A DNA stretch of 64,000 nt from Carposina sasakii. Lineage: Eukaryota > Arthropoda > Insecta > Lepidoptera > Carposinidae. Positions 41,646-54,164 of the stretch are shown in pieces. The translations under genes were made by a program, and so were the position numbers. Within the stretch, counting starts at the first letter, position 1. Each line of letters opens with the position of its first letter. The DNA lies in the NCBI GenBank assembly GCA_014607495.2, contig CP053163.1, positions 3,328,716-3,392,715 on the forward strand, in the 5' to 3' direction. Under the pieces are notes generated by a model. It was not told where the DNA came from and ran no database searches. It saw only the letters and a list, made by a program, of their open reading frames with translations.

Positions 41646-42579
41646 CCCGACATGGTAATCAGAGGCACGGCGTGCCTCCTCCATGACGCCTTATTATTGG
41701 ACAATTTTTCTGCGGGTAGGCAGGTACGAGATAAATAGCAAAATGTATGCCGACGAAGCCATGGACGGCCGTAAACATACAAACAACATTATAATAATAT
41801 AAAAAGAACCCCTTTTCAACGTAAATATTTAGCATGAAAACACCTTGTCATTTGAGGTCAAAATCACCATACATCACATTTGTCTACACGCGCTTGACTA
41901 TAATTGGTCCAATTCTCGTATACTGACAACGTGTCTCCCGATAGTATCGAATCCTTGTTAAAATATATTGTTTTCCTTTATAACGAGGGTCGGGACATTG
42001 ACTTTACGTTATTCGAAAACAAAAGCCTCACACTTGTATTCAGTGTCGCAATTTTTCCTCATCCAAAGAGGTAGAGCTTTCTTGAGTACAATCAAAGCAT
42101 GGAACAAAGCTTAAACAACTAAGTGAAAACTTTGAGGAACTCTAAAGTTCATTAAAATATGAAGGGGTGTAACTTAAAAAATCTCTTAACTCCACGAAAT
42201 ACTTAATAAAATATCAGAAAGCAACTGAATTCTTAAAACAAAAGCTTTTCATATAACTTTCACAAAAAATTTTTTTACACCATTTTACAATTTTAGAGCT
42301 TTCTTCCAAAAAGGTTAATATCTCTTTATGACGATAAATTCCTTTACCTCTTTCGGTTCAACGTCCTACACCTCACATATAACCAGAGGTTATTTGGCAA
42401 GCCCACGCAGACGCACATAGTGTTTGTAAACACTGGTATGTTTGTGTTTGTCCCTCAAATTATATGTCGTTCTAGATTTTTGCTGAATAAGTAGAAAGTA
42501 CCTATACATAATATATGTGTATATTTACTACTAGTAGATGTTCGCGACTCTGTTAGCTTTCAAGAATGTTATTCTAATA
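41646..42579. other. intergenic, no gene seen
   Basis: No supported ORF or recognised repeat. Confidence 0.4.
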
Positions 42580-42809
42580 TACAGGGAGTAACAAAAGGGG
42601 TATGTTAAGCGAAATGCTAAGATAAGCCCACTATAGGAAACCTATCCACAAAATTTGAGACTCGAAATCTCATGTTAAATTTTCCATGTAGTTTGGAGAA
42701 TTCCTAAACAACTCAGGAATGTTTATACAATCTTGAAAAATATACATTTTAAGGGCTAGGATCTTCATAATGGGCAGCATTAGCATTTATCCTTATTTTA
42801 CACCCTGTA
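42580..42809. repeat. foldback element, copy B3 (decayed)
   Basis: TACAGGGAGTAACAAAAGGG on the left and TTACACCCTGTA on the right. The right arm has lost parts, so it is older than B1 and B2. Confidence 0.7.
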
Positions 42810-45082
42810 TAGCGAAACTTTCAAAATGTCACGTTTGTAACCACGGGGTTATAAACTGAATTTCACGTTTATAACCACGTGGTTAAATTATTTTATACGC
42901 GCGTAAGAACACGTTTATAATCGCATTATGTGCTACTCGATTTAAAGCTCGGAGCAATTTTTTGGTTGCTATAGATAAATCAATTTCGACATAGCTCCGC
43001 TCAATGTAGGTTATATGTAGTCACTTGTTTGTTTCCTGAGCAGAATATAAAACAGAGCTATTGACGTCACGGAAACCTAAAGGAAAAACATAAATCTCAA
43101 AAAAAGATAGGTAGTGTATAACATATAGGAATTTAAAAAAATGATAGGATAAAATAAAAATAAAAATAAAGAAAATAAAAACTTACAAGAAACCATGGAG
43201 CAATAAAGAAATGTCCAACAAAAAAAGCGTGAGGCGGTGATCCCGGCTCCTGTAAAGAAATAAAATAAATAAACAAAAAGTGACAAAAAAACATAATCAA
43301 AAAGTAAAGTAAGTTAAAGTATAAAACATTGTGTAAAATCACAAACGACAAAAAAAATTCAAAGATGAGGAAAATGTCTTAACAATAATTAGGAATCCAG
43401 TTCAAATTTTATTGCGGAAATAATATTTCATAACCAAAAATAATTTATACCTATGTACAATGAGCAAATATAGAATGTAAGTATCTATCAATTAGGTACT
43501 TAGAAATAAATAGTTAGTAAGAACGTTAAACCACATAAACCACACTTTGTTAAGTACCTACTACTTAAGACAGCAGTGGATAGTGTCGCTAGTGGCCACA
43601 CCATTTAAGAATGTCACCACAGTTCTAAGTATGGTTCTCATTCCGTCTACTGTGCGGATAGGTATTGCAGTTCTGTGTATGCAACCATTTTCATGGTTCT
43701 AAATATAAATCCTTTTATCTTCTCGAAACGTTCCACGTTCATGCCAGATGCCGCTGTCACAGCTGGTTAAAAAAAAAGAAAAAGAAAATGCGCCCTGCGG
43801 CTAGGTAAGGCAGAGTTTCATAGAATAACTAAAGTTTTTGCATCAGTAACACAGATAATACGAGTATAGTCGATTCTGAGCATCACACTTAAACCTAAAC
43901 GTAAAATTAGTCCTACCTGTCCTTTTCTCTCTCAGCCATTTATAATAAATGTGGAGAGGGACAGACCTGACTTAGGTTTAGTTTACGTTTAAATGTGACG
44001 GTCAAAATCAACCTTAATGTAGATTATTTGCTGAAACACACTTTACATACCTACTTTCACTGAGCTAGTAAAATTTAAACAAATACCTAACAGTGTTGAC
44101 TTGAGACAGGGTGAGAGAAAAAAGCATCTCGATAAGATCAAAAAATTCGGAAACATTAAGTACTAAAATTCATTCCATTTAAGTTTAGCATAGGTAAAAC
44201 TCAAGTGTTCCAGTATTAAGTACTTTTCACGTAAGTGACAACTACGTAAACATAGGGCTATTTATTATACGCAATTTTATCTCCATTGCATACAACTATA
44301 ATAGTTAATTAAAAATTATCGCGACTTATATGAAAAATTATAATGAAATTAAAACTACTTTGCAAAAAATTACTAGAGACTGTGTGGCTACATCTTTACA
44401 TACAGATGTGTCGCTGCAGCAAGTCGCATGTTCATTTTCACGCACATTTTAAATTCGAAAATTCGTTTAAATATTTACGTGGAACGGAATATGCTTTGTT
44501 TGTCCTTCCATGCAGAGGTTCTATACCTCAATATTGACATATTTTTATTTGCAAATTACTTCCGTTTTAATAAAGTCCCTTGATATAGGCGCCATTAGAC
44601 TCGTTTGAACAATTTATAAATACAATTTATAACATAAATAGAAAAAGACGTAATGTAGATACCTACTTATTAGACGTCTTTGAAAGTTTATCTGAAAACA
44701 TAAGAAGTTATGTACATATATTTTAAACAGCAGCTAACACTAATAAAAAGCTTTGCTAACCACAATTAAACGTTAAATATTACGTGTCAGTTATACAAAC
44801 ACGATAACATACAAACAAACTTATGATTCGTGTCCTGACTCACCGACCGATTCACGATGACCTAATCGAGACACTTGAATCTAGAAGAACAAGTCAGTTT
44901 TTTTTAAACAAGTTTTTGCTTGTGTCGCGAAATGTAGAAAAATACTAAAATGTATACATATATTGCGGTACGTCTGTCTTGTGACAACGGTTTTATACAA
45001 TATTTAATTTGGATCGATTTGGGATTTTCTACAAAATTATTATTATCTTTATTTTAAATAATGATCATCACTACTGCCTATG
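42810..45082. other. intergenic, no gene seen
   Basis: Two overlapping 70-codon minus frames at 43077-43351 are phenylalanine/tyrosine-rich readings of A-rich DNA and are not genes in my view. Nothing else recognised. Confidence 0.5.
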
Positions 45083-45235
45083 CTGATGCGGGGCTTTACT
45101 AGAATACATCAGCTGCATCTCCTTCCGTGCATGTCATAGTTATGGTAAACGTGGCTCTTCGTGGCTAATCTTTTTCGCGATCCTATAATTCTGAAAGGTT
45201 CTGGCTAACTCATTTTTGATAATGATGATGATCTC
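45083..45235 (-). repeat. repeat C copy, minus
   Basis: TGATGCGGGGCTTTACTAGA ... CAGCTGCATCTCCTTCCGTG ... GATCCTATAATTCTGAAAG. Confidence 0.55.
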
Positions 45236-45477
45236 CGATCGTATTTCGGCCAAGGCGGCCAATCTCTACGGAGATTTGCCAGGTACGCAGGAGATATTAT
45301 AGTGCACAAGTATGTGCGCAAACACAGATGCACTCTCAATTCCGTTACTCTCATAGTCCGATGGGACGGAAAGCCGACACGACCGGAGAGAGATCAGTCG
45401 CAGGACCAACGGTTTTACGTGCTTTCCGAGGCACGAGCTAAGTGACAATTTTACAACACATGAAATAAATTCATTGG

Positions 45478-45547
45478 TACAGGCCCGTGACTGGAATCGA
45501 ACTTACGCCTCCCGCTTGGAAGGTGCACGTCTTAACCACTGGGCTAT
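45478..45547 (-). repeat. tRNA-like SINE head
   Basis: The complement contains ATAGCCCAGTGGTTAAGACG (A-box-like) and AAGTTCGATTCCAG (B-box-like), the internal promoter pair of RNA polymerase III. The cloverleaf is too decayed for a tRNA gene, so a tRNA-derived SINE remnant is more likely. Confidence 0.5.
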
Positions 45548-47142
45548 TTTTTTGATAATACGAGGTACTCGTACAGCGCAGCGGTGTGGTGTGATATCTA
45601 TGTATGTAGTAGGAAGTTTTGTTCTAAATCTAATATCGTTTCTTGGTATTATATCCAACATAGAATCACATACAGCTAAAAATATCAAATAACAGGAAAC
45701 CGCAAAAAGCTCTTACGTTTTATACAACATTTTTTGAGACTACAAAAGAATTCCTCTCTCTATACCTTTACAATTTGATCCTTTTTGTGATTTGTGAAGG
45801 AAGTAAAACGAAAAAGAAAGGGTAACCTTTATAAAGACATTCACATTATAAAAATATTATAGTGAATATCTATCTATCTATGTATGATATTTATCATAGG
45901 TTTTCTTTTGCTAATAAAACTTTCCTTAGGTAATATTTTTTTGGTTTATGTACCTGTTTGTTTAAATGACTAGGCCGATGACCTTATTTATATGAATTAG
46001 TTATTTATCTGATGCATATTTATAAGTATGTTAATTTAGGCCAATTTTTCCAATCGCCTAATAGCCAATCTAAACGATAAAGTTTATGCTGTCTCTATCT
46101 TGACCAAGTTTTAGATAAAGACATCATCAAATTTATCCTTCAGATAGGCTACTTGACCATAAGAAAAATTGGCCCATAAATACATACATATAATAACGCC
46201 TTTATCCCTTACGGGGTAGGCAGAGCACCAAGGGCCGATAGAACCACATGGTGCCACTTCTGACCAATCTTATAAATGCTATGCATTAATGTCTTTTCAC
46301 AGTTTTCTCATGTCATAGATCTTCTACCTGTTAACAAGGTAAACCACAAGTTAATTTAGACAGATGCAACGGAAGCGGATATGACAGTGCACGAGCTTAC
46401 AGTGTCATTGCACTTGTTAGTATATTTTGGAAACGCATTAGGACGGCTGTGAGAATCCATAGTTTATAACCGGTCTTTAAAATTTACTTGTGTGAAAATA
46501 TTTGTATGTGTATGTCCGTAAGCTCTTAAAATATTCTAATGCGTACATTGACATCTCGCTTCGATAACTTAGCGAATTTCGATGTCGATCGTAAAATTGG
46601 TACTATATCTACGCCTCGGGTATCATCAGTAGATACTAGCGGTGTTGTTATAAAATCGCGTCTCAAGTTAAACAGTGTTTAAAAATGACAATTGACAGCA
46701 AAAGGTATGGAATATCTGTCCAATTTAAGCAATGTACAGCTAAACAATCTTTTAATTCTTTTGTAATAACGTCTCGTGTAATAACAAGAATGGTAGCCAT
46801 ACCAGTATAATATAATTCTATTCGTCTTCGGTTGAAATAAGTGTCACCTGACTGACGCCTGACCGGTCGCGCGACCGTAACCAACCATTTCCAATTTTTT
46901 TATTACTTACTTCCCGTGAATCACGTTTCTGTATTTTTAATGTTTTTTATTACGTACTTACTTACCGTAAATTATGTTGTTTTTTAATAGGTCTTATTTT
47001 ATAAAACTACGATATTTTAAGTTATTTCACCACTGAAGTAAAACGTCATCACCAATTTCATATATGTTGAAAAAGCGCAATGAGATAGGACCAAAGAGTT
47101 AGGAAATGTAGAGTTGACTTTAGTACTTGCACATTGTCATTA
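45548..47142. other. intergenic with a repeat D fragment
   Basis: 46181-46268 is a partial repeat D (CCCTTACGGGGTAGGCAGAG and GGTGCCACTTCTGACCA). The remainder has no supported gene; a 73-codon minus frame at 46663-46884 is unassigned. Confidence 0.45.
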
Positions 47143-47470
47143 TCTATACATATAATAAAAATGTAACGGATCGCTGTCTGTACATGGAAGATATATGAGA
47201 AAAAATATTATAGGAGACCTTTATGAACGCCCCCAAATGTACCCAAAATAATGATTTTTTGAATTTGTGTCGGTTTGTCTGTGCGTTTGTGCACGCTAAT
47301 CTCAGAAACAACTGAACCGATTTCGATGCAGTTTTCAGGAATATATTGTGACAGGTCCCAGTTAACATATAGGCATATTTTTTATCCCGGGAAAATGTTT
47401 TTATCCCGGAAAATTTTAACATTTTGTTTTTTCTGTAGTCCACGCGGACGGTGTTGCGGGCGTTCACTAG
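47143..47470 (+). mobile_element. Helitron-like element
   Basis: TCTATACATATAATAAAAAT start, ATGTAACGGATCGC, two TTTATCCCGG words and the end CACGCGGACGGTGTTGCGGG then TTCACTAG. Close kin of 10754-11093. Confidence 0.6.
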
Positions 47471-48394
47471 TATCGAATAAAATTCGTTTGAAACTAGACA
47501 AAATAAATATAAGATTAGAAACAGCAACCATCTTCGAAATATGAATTTTGAACACAAATATTATTTTACGACCATCCTTTTTAGTTACACTTAGTATGGA
47601 AATACATCGTTTTGGGGCTAAATTACGCATTAATATTAACGTAATTATAGTTTATATACGGACGTGGTTATTGGGCTTTATAACATCTTTTAATTGATGG
47701 AAATGAAATAAAATAGCTCTCATCTGGGCAAAGTGCGACATCTCAAACTGTATTTGTAACGGTTATAATTTCGGTCGCACGAGCCGGGCCGCGCGCTTTG
47801 CGTTTAATTACTACGTTCTACTTTAGTTTTTTTTACGGAAATAAATACTTTTTGGAAGGCAAAAATGGTTAACTTAGAATTTGTGATCGAGTTTGGAGAA
47901 GACATCATCACCTTTATTCTTCTGATAGGCTTCTGATAGGTATGGAAAAATCGGTCCTCATCAATCGGCAACTCATTAAAAACTTTAAGCATTGATTAGG
48001 CTAATTAACGCTTAATTTGACAGATATTCGATACATTTTGCTGTCAAATGTCGTGCTTAACGGTTGCTTAACATGGTTTTATAAGTAAATCTATCTATAT
48101 CAGTTGATGTTTTTAAAAAAGATTGAAGGTCCATTATTTATCTCTCCTATCTTCTTGATTAATAGTGTCTGATTATTGGTTTCTTACTATTGTATACCAA
48201 TATACTTACATTTGATGTTATTTTTATCCTTTAGTATGTATACTATTTATCTATGCTTATCTATGTTTATGTGTTTTATTTAGGTATTTATGTTTATGTA
48301 GTCTATTTAGGTATTTTTGTTTATTTTAGGTTTATGTCTTTTCTTTAATTAATTATTTAGTTTATTGGTCTGTTTGTGTGCACACATTACCTCT
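47471..48394. other. intergenic, no gene seen
   Basis: T-rich with TTTATGT-type simple repeats at 48240-48340. ORFs at 47144-47630 are overlapping shadows in the Helitron. Confidence 0.45.
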
Positions 48395-48533
48395 TATGTT
48401 AATTTCTCTTTCACGGTTGGTTTGCTGGAAGAAATCTCTTTTAGAGATAAGCACGCCTTTGTGCATTTTCTTTGTCATAAACTTTATTTGTGAAAACTTT
48501 ACTGTGTACAATAAAGCATAATAATAATAATAA
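48395..48533 (+). mobile_element. non-LTR 3' untranslated tail
   Basis: GCTGGAAGAAATCTCTTTTA, AGATAAGCACGCCTTTGTGC and TACAATAAAGCATAATAATA: a 3' UTR with poly(A) signal and (AAT)n tail. A related piece in the opposite direction is at 52975-53100. Confidence 0.55.
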
Positions 48534-49222
48534 GCCCGCAGGGCAGCTAGTGGCGAGCTGTTGGGAGGTAGCGTTCCCATGGACCTGAAGTACTCCCGGG
48601 GGAAGACCCTGTTCCTCATCTCCGGCGCCGGAGTGAAGTCTGACGAGGAACAGTTCCCCCACCGCTGCCTTGCCTTCGCCGGCCGGGCAGAGTGGAGTCA
48701 CGAGAGCTATGACAGCTCGAGGGTGGACGTGCCCGTCAGTAAGTGGCGAGTTGGCTTCGGTTTAAAGTCCAGGGGCACCCCTGAATCCTAGCCACTCACC
48801 AAATGTTGCCCCCTTTGTCGTTCCATACGTGCGGCCGTTTCAGGGGGCCCAATGAGTCGGCGAGTCACCGCCTGCCACCAAACAATTATGAGACTTGGTT
48901 GTAATGGCAGGCGTCCGTTAGTCTCCTTCAATAGCCCAGTTACCCAACCCCACCCAACATTCAGCTCCATAGCCCATGACCTTTGTTTCCATCGCATGAC
49001 ATAGATCTGCACTCCAATAGTCTTGCACATGGCGGGGACCATCACCGGGTGTATCACATTGTGCGGTCGGTGATGGTATCCGCCATGTGTATCCCACACC
49101 ATATTAAAGTTCTCTAAAAAGGGCCTCTACATCTTGGCCGCGGCCCGATGCACGCCTCTCAAAGGACCGGGACTCTGTAGTCCCGAGAATTTAAACAGAG
49201 ATACAAATAATAATAATAATCT
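48534..49222 (+). mobile_element. GC-rich non-LTR retrotransposon 3' region
   Basis: About 690 bp of GC-rich sequence unlike the AT-rich surroundings, ending CCGGGACTCTGTAGTCCCGA then an (AAT)n run. The left part has a 76-codon frame (48561-48791), possibly the end of an ORF2-like protein, but no motif confirms it. 49396-49600 repeats its last ~180 bp. An R1/I-type element is possible. Confidence 0.5.
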
Positions 49223-49395
49223 ATTTTAGAGCCTTACCAAGGACGTCACTGTAAACTATACCTATCTACGACGACGATAACATTTACAAATCTACTAAAC
49301 CCAAGTGCACAAGCCGGGACGTATATCTAGTAGGGTTGTTACATAAAAATAATAATAATATAGGTATTTAGTTTTCCACTGTACGACATAAATTA

Positions 49396-49600
49396 GTCTT
49401 TGCACATGGCGGGGACAATCGCCGGGTGTATCATATTATGCGCACAGTGATGGTATCCGCCTTGTATATCCCACACTATAATATTATATTAAAAGGCCTC
49501 TGCCTTGGCTACGGCCCGATGCACGCCTCTCAAAGGACCGGGACTTTGCAATCCCGAGAATTACAAAAGAGACACTAGTATTACTACTACTAGAGATACC
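49396..49600 (+). mobile_element. second, truncated copy of the GC-rich 3' tail
   Basis: GCACATGGCGGGGACAATCG ... GGCCCGATGCACGCCTCTC ... CCGGGACTTTGCAATCCCGA, ending in TACTACTACTAG. A 5'-truncated copy of the same family as 48534-49222. Confidence 0.6.
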
Positions 49601-49654
49601 TAGTACTGAAGTCTATGGGGCGGGATGGGAATATTTCATTATTATATATATACT

Positions 49655-49950
49655 CAGAATGTGGTTCTATCGGCCCTTGGTGCTCTGCCTACCCCGTAAG
49701 GGATAAAGGCGTGATTATATGTATGTATGTATATACTATACATACTCACGGCTGTGTTCCCAAAATATGGTAGCCTAAACTGCAAGATCACGTAGGAGAT
49801 CCTAGAGCCACGTTTAGCATAGCAGGACTAAATGTGAATGACCGGTGGCAAATTGCTAACTAATCGACTGAAAGTTCCATAATCGCCTCATAGAACATGC
49901 ACAGGAAGATATGAGCTGATGTGTTCTAGTCAAGACCGCTTCAGCACAAG
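49655..49950 (+). repeat. repeat D fragment followed by repeat C copy
   Basis: 49655-49735 has GTGGTTCTATCGGCCCTTGG and a (GTAT)n tail. 49746-49950 has CGGCTGTGTTCCCAAAATAT and AGCCACGTTTAGCATAGCAG. The two repeats abut. Confidence 0.6.
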
Positions 49951-49961
49951 CTTTTAACTAC

Positions 49962-50639
49962 TACAGTGAAACCTGGTTAAGTGGGACCTGGATAAATGAG
50001 AAACCTCTATTATTGAGAGTTGCAACGAAGTCCCGGTTCTTTTTCATTAAATTACCTCTGTTAATGGGACTTTTTGAACCTGGTTCAATAAGATTTGAAT
50101 TCTAAGATTTTTTCGATGTTTACCTCTATAATTGAGACTCTGTAGCTCAATTCTGCATAAGTGAGACAAATATATCAGGTTTCAACACGTTTTGACGTAT
50201 TTCGGCTGTCCCAAAATAAAACACTGAATATGCAATTTTTGTGAAAATACTGTTTATCCCAATTTTGGATGTTCTGTGTGCAACCGTACCTAAATCAAAA
50301 ATCCGTTTTTTGAAAATGGTTAAAATGGCAAAGATACCAAGGTCCAAAAACACAGAATACGCCATAAACGGAAGATATTAACACAGAACATCCAAAATTG
50401 GGATAAACAGTATTTTCACAAAAATGGCATATTCAGTGTTTTATTTTGGGACAGCCGATTTGTTTTCATACATTTAATGGAATAACGGCACATTTCGACC
50501 TCTGTTAGCGGGGGCCTCTGTAAATGGGACAACTATAAATTTAAACCTGCTTATTAGAAAACTGGATTATTGGAAACCCTCAATAATTGGTACATATGTC
50601 TTGGTCCCTTGAGATCCCAATTATCCAGGTTTCACTGTA
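49962..50639. mobile_element. 678-bp TA-flanked MITE (Tc1/pogo-like ends)
   Basis: Left end TACAGTGAAACCTGGTTAA and right end TTATCCAGGTTTCACTGTA are inverted copies, with TA at the borders as expected of Tc1/mariner-pogo insertions. Repeated GTGGGAC/ATGAGA-type phrases alternate through both halves. No transposase. A separate foldback element is inserted at 50203-50457. Confidence 0.75.
50203..50457. repeat. foldback element nested in the MITE
   Basis: The arms, from CGGCTGTCCCAAAATAAAAC inward, pair over about 75 bp at each end with only one or two mismatches. The centre is AT-rich. It interrupts the outer MITE, so it is the younger insertion. Confidence 0.75.
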
Positions 50640-51224
50640 TTTCATTATTTAATCATTAGAATTGAGCACGAACCCTACAATTTTGTTACAATAAAGTCTA
50701 CCAACTATCTGTGTTATGTTTTTACGTGTCTGTTGCTGTATGTTTATGCAACTACGAGAGCCTATTACCAATTTGTCTATCCAATGCATAACATAACCAA
50801 TCGTTTGCAACTTCACAATATGTTTTGCTCAATATTTTCTTGGATAAAATGCAGCCCTAGGCTTGAGTAGGAATGGAACCCGATACCCCTTGAAGGACGT
50901 GCGGTGACAATGCCCGTATCAGCTCTCCTTGCGCCGTGGAAACGCTCTCTTTCACACAATGTAAACAGATTTATTTGTTGTTGTTTCCTGGGATATCGAT
51001 TGTGATATCCCTTTTGTTCAAATCATGGAGATGTAATATATGTTTTATAGAAGTTTCCTTTTATTTGGCTTGGAAAACATTGTCGTTTTATCGGCGAATG
51101 GAAGTTAATGAAAAAAACCTCATAACATAGCACATTTCTGACATCGTGGCTAACACAGCGCTAAGGTCCTCCCCTTCTGAGTTACCGTATGTGTGAAGCG
51201 GAGGGCGTCCTCCGGCCAGATGGA
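50640..51224. other. intergenic with a tRNA-like relic
   Basis: Around 50868-50940, GGAATGGAACCCGATACCCC resembles the complement of a tRNA T-arm; the rest of the fold is unclear. No gene. Confidence 0.35.
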
Positions 51225-51345
51225 CCGATGACTTAAAGAGGGCAGCTGGTAGTGACTGGATGGTGAAAACGGGAGATCGAGCTGTATGGCGTGCTCTGGG
51301 GCAGAACTACGTACAGCAGTAGACTGCAATAGGCAGACGACAACG
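51225..51345 (+). mobile_element. diverged repeat E (non-LTR 3' tail)
   Basis: GGCAGCTGGTAGTGACTGGA ... ACGTACAGCAGTAGACTGCA then ATAGGCAGACGAC. Older copy with a decayed tail. Confidence 0.5.
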
Positions 51346-51356
51346 AATGTGTGAGG

Positions 51357-51675
51357 ACATGTTATAAACGCGAAAGTTTGTGAGTATATATGGATGGATA
51401 GATGGATGTTTGTTACTCTTTCACGTAAAAACGGCTGGAGCGATTTTAATAAAAATTGGTATGGTTAGCTGACAGCCTGGATTAACATCCCGGTCGGTGC
51501 CTGGTGGTGGGCGAACCCTCGATGGAAATTTGAACTTCCGAATAGTGACGCCTGATACAATTAAATATTTAACCCTGGATTAACACATAAGCTACTTTTA
51601 TCCCGGGAAAATATTTTTATCCCGGATAATTTCGACATTTTGTTTTTTCGGCAGTCCACGCGGGCCTCCACTAGT
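51357..51675 (+). mobile_element. Helitron-like element with a ~100-bp inner insertion
   Basis: From GTTATAAACGCGAAAGTTTG to CGCGGGCCTCCACTAG. An extra segment containing GGTCGGTGCCTGGTGGTGGG lies between two copies of CTGGATTAACA, which look like a target duplication. Confidence 0.6.
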
Positions 51676-52307
51676 AATTTAAGCTACCACTACTATAGAC
51701 AATTTGGTAGCCTTTAAAAACGTTGGAAAACTGGCAAGGCTCCAAAGATAAGCGCTTTTAGTACCCCCGAGCCTTATCTGTTAACCGACACGAAAAAGGG
51801 TAAGGTTTATATACTACATGTTTTGAAGGCGATAGGAATATTAATTCTGGTCGTTATGTGACCTGAGAATTATGTTGAAACGTTCCCGATTACGAAATTA
51901 GATTGGCTTCTTTAAAAACTTCTGTATTTATTTGTTCTATTTTGGCTGTACCAACAAGGAGACCAACTTGGTCTTTCGTCACAAGTTTTTGGAGCTTTTC
52001 ACGGTTAACTTTTTTAGTAGAATTGTTTGTTTACGCCACATTAAGAACGGTTACGCAAAAATACTTGACAAAAATCATAAGTCAATTAGGTACCTACGCT
52101 GCTCCATGAGTTTTTTACTTTCGGTAGAGCTTCCTTTCCGTCTCTCTTTAATTATTTCTATTGTAATAGTTGGAGGCACTGACACTACACAGATAATTTA
52201 TTAATGGCAATTTTGTTATTTTTATTGATGGCAGGACATTACTGAGTATCACAGGAAATATTAGGAGCTTGCACGGGCTATGAAAGTATTATTTCATACC
52301 TACACAG
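51676..52307. other. intergenic, no gene seen
   Basis: Two overlapping ~70-90-codon plus frames (51903-52204) show no known domain. Confidence 0.4.
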
Positions 52308-52500
52308 ATACACCACGTCTGTGTTCACAAAAATGATGTAGCCAGAACTGCAGCCACGTATAGAATAACGATCTGACAAACTGCTAGCTTATCGCCTGAG
52401 GGAACGCCCTTAAAATCTTTAGTCGACTCTTTCGACATGCACACAAGGAGATGCAGCTGATGTATTCTAATAAAGCCCCGTATCCAGCGTCGGCCCGAAG
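52308..52500 (+). repeat. repeat C copy
   Basis: CACGTCTGTGTTCACAAAAA through GAGATGCAGCTGATGTATTC and GCCCCGTATCC. A GC-richer stretch follows to about 52650 (GGGCGGACCGGCCATGCCCG), probably another repeat. Confidence 0.6.
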
Positions 52501-52974
52501 AAAATTTTAGAATGGAGCGAGATCCAATTATGGCGCCTCTCCTGTTTGCTCCTAATAATATATACCTATATTTTGACTGCTCCGTTCGCCGTATGGGCGG
52601 ACCGGCCATGCCCGCATAAGGCCTCGCACAGGCGAAAAATATTCTTCCATATATTAAGTATTTCACATTTTACCTAATTCAATGAATAAACGAGGTACCT
52701 CAGATCAGTATCGCGTGGTAAAGAAAATAAATGATGATTTATTGTGATTGTCAGTAGTTATTGTGTTATGGTTTTACTTTTCCCACGGTTTTACTTGTCT
52801 TTGAAAGTGGAGAGATGGCCGGACGGAAATTAACTTTTACGCGTATGTGTATGAAATTGGTGTCACATGGCGTACTTTATAGTTCAAATATGTAAAATGT
52901 CTCATGGCTTTGTTTGTATAATTTGAGAAGAATATCACAAGACCTACTTTATTTATGAATTCTTATTCTTTATT

Positions 52975-53100
52975 GTACATAAAACAAAAGAAATGCATAC
53001 AAAGGCATGCTTATCTCTGAAAGAGATTTCTTCCAGCATACCAGAGAGCAAAATGAGACCAATGAGTAATAAAGGTTATAATGTGTACAGACAAAATTAA
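52975..53100 (-). mobile_element. non-LTR 3' tail, minus
   Basis: Complement shares AGAAATCTCTTTCAGAGATA and AGCATGCCTTTGT with 48395-48533, and begins with an AATAAA-containing end. Confidence 0.5.
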
Positions 53101-54093
53101 AGCTAGGTAACTTTATAATAAACAAAAATAAAATATACTTACATACATAAATAGATACATACATACATCCATACAATCAAATGATAAAAGTACATGTTAG
53201 ACACAATATCAATACAGGCTAGGAATATGATAAATAAAACAATAGAAAAAGCTACAATTCGGCAAATAATTGAAACCGATTAATGTTTGCATTGTTTTGG
53301 GATACTAAAGTATATTACATATTGGTATAACTACAGGATCGCGAAGGAGATCCGTCAGCCACGCGTAACATATCGTAGCCAGATGTAAAAGGGATATTTT
53401 AAATAATTACAAGTAAAATAGTAGGTAGCTTATATTCAAATACTGGACTCCTTTCGTTCGTCAACGTCGTTTTCTGCCTTTTCATTATTTAATTTTAATT
53501 ACTAAAACTATTTGGTAATAATAATTGATATAGTCAGGTGATATTAATTGACCCATTATATCGACATTTTATGTGATGGAAAATAGAGTAATGTAACGAT
53601 TTTTTTATTTCGTTTTAAAAACGTCAAAAAAATGACGAAAGTATCTATTTTATTATTATAAGGTATTATTTATTAATGTTTTTTTTTAATAAACAAAATC
53701 GGTTTCAAGTTTACACTTAAAACCGATTATTATATTTAGGTAGGTATAAATAAAATAAGTTATTTGAAGTCAAGGAAAGGAAAAATAAAACTATTCAATT
53801 TACTATGTTGTTCACATATGTGTTTTAGGGTTACATTAGGTACGATACAACAATAAGATTACGACAAAAATTGTGAAATGTTGAAGAATAATCGATGAGT
53901 ACCAACCAGCAGCGTCGTCTTGGTTCATTGTCTTCACGTTTGTATCAACAAACTACAAGACAATTGGTTCAATTCCACACCGAGGATTGAACCTGCTACA
54001 TATATAGGTATAAGAAGGAGATCCTATATACATATAGGTACACTTTTAGTAAAAAAGATGTTATAAAATATTAATAAGAAATGAAAAGAATTT
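53101..54093. other. intergenic, no gene seen
   Basis: AT-rich. 53330-53390 holds a repeat C scrap (GGATCGCGAAGGAGATCCGT). Confidence 0.4.
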
Positions 54094-54164
54094 CACCCGA
54101 GTGAGATTTGAACTCACGACCACTCGCATTCAGTGCATCGCTCTACCAACTGAGCTATCGGGTC
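54094..54164 (-). tRNA. tRNA-like gene, anticodon loop reads GAA (Phe-like), probably a relic or SINE head
   Basis: The complement gives a 71-nt cloverleaf: acceptor GACCCGA/TCGGGTG (first pair mismatched), D arm GCTC-AGTTGGTA-GAGC, loop CTGAATG with GAA at the anticodon position, and a perfect T arm GTGAG-TTCAAAT-CTCAC. The anticodon stem (ATGCA/CGAGT) has two mismatches, unusual for a working tRNA. A-box and B-box promoters are intact. More likely a pseudogene or tRNA-derived SINE head than an active tRNA-Phe. Confidence 0.5.

Noticed and set aside
43077..43351. Two overlapping hydrophobic minus-strand ORFs
   Set aside because: Phe/Tyr/Leu-rich reading of A-rich DNA on the plus strand; typical of chance frames.
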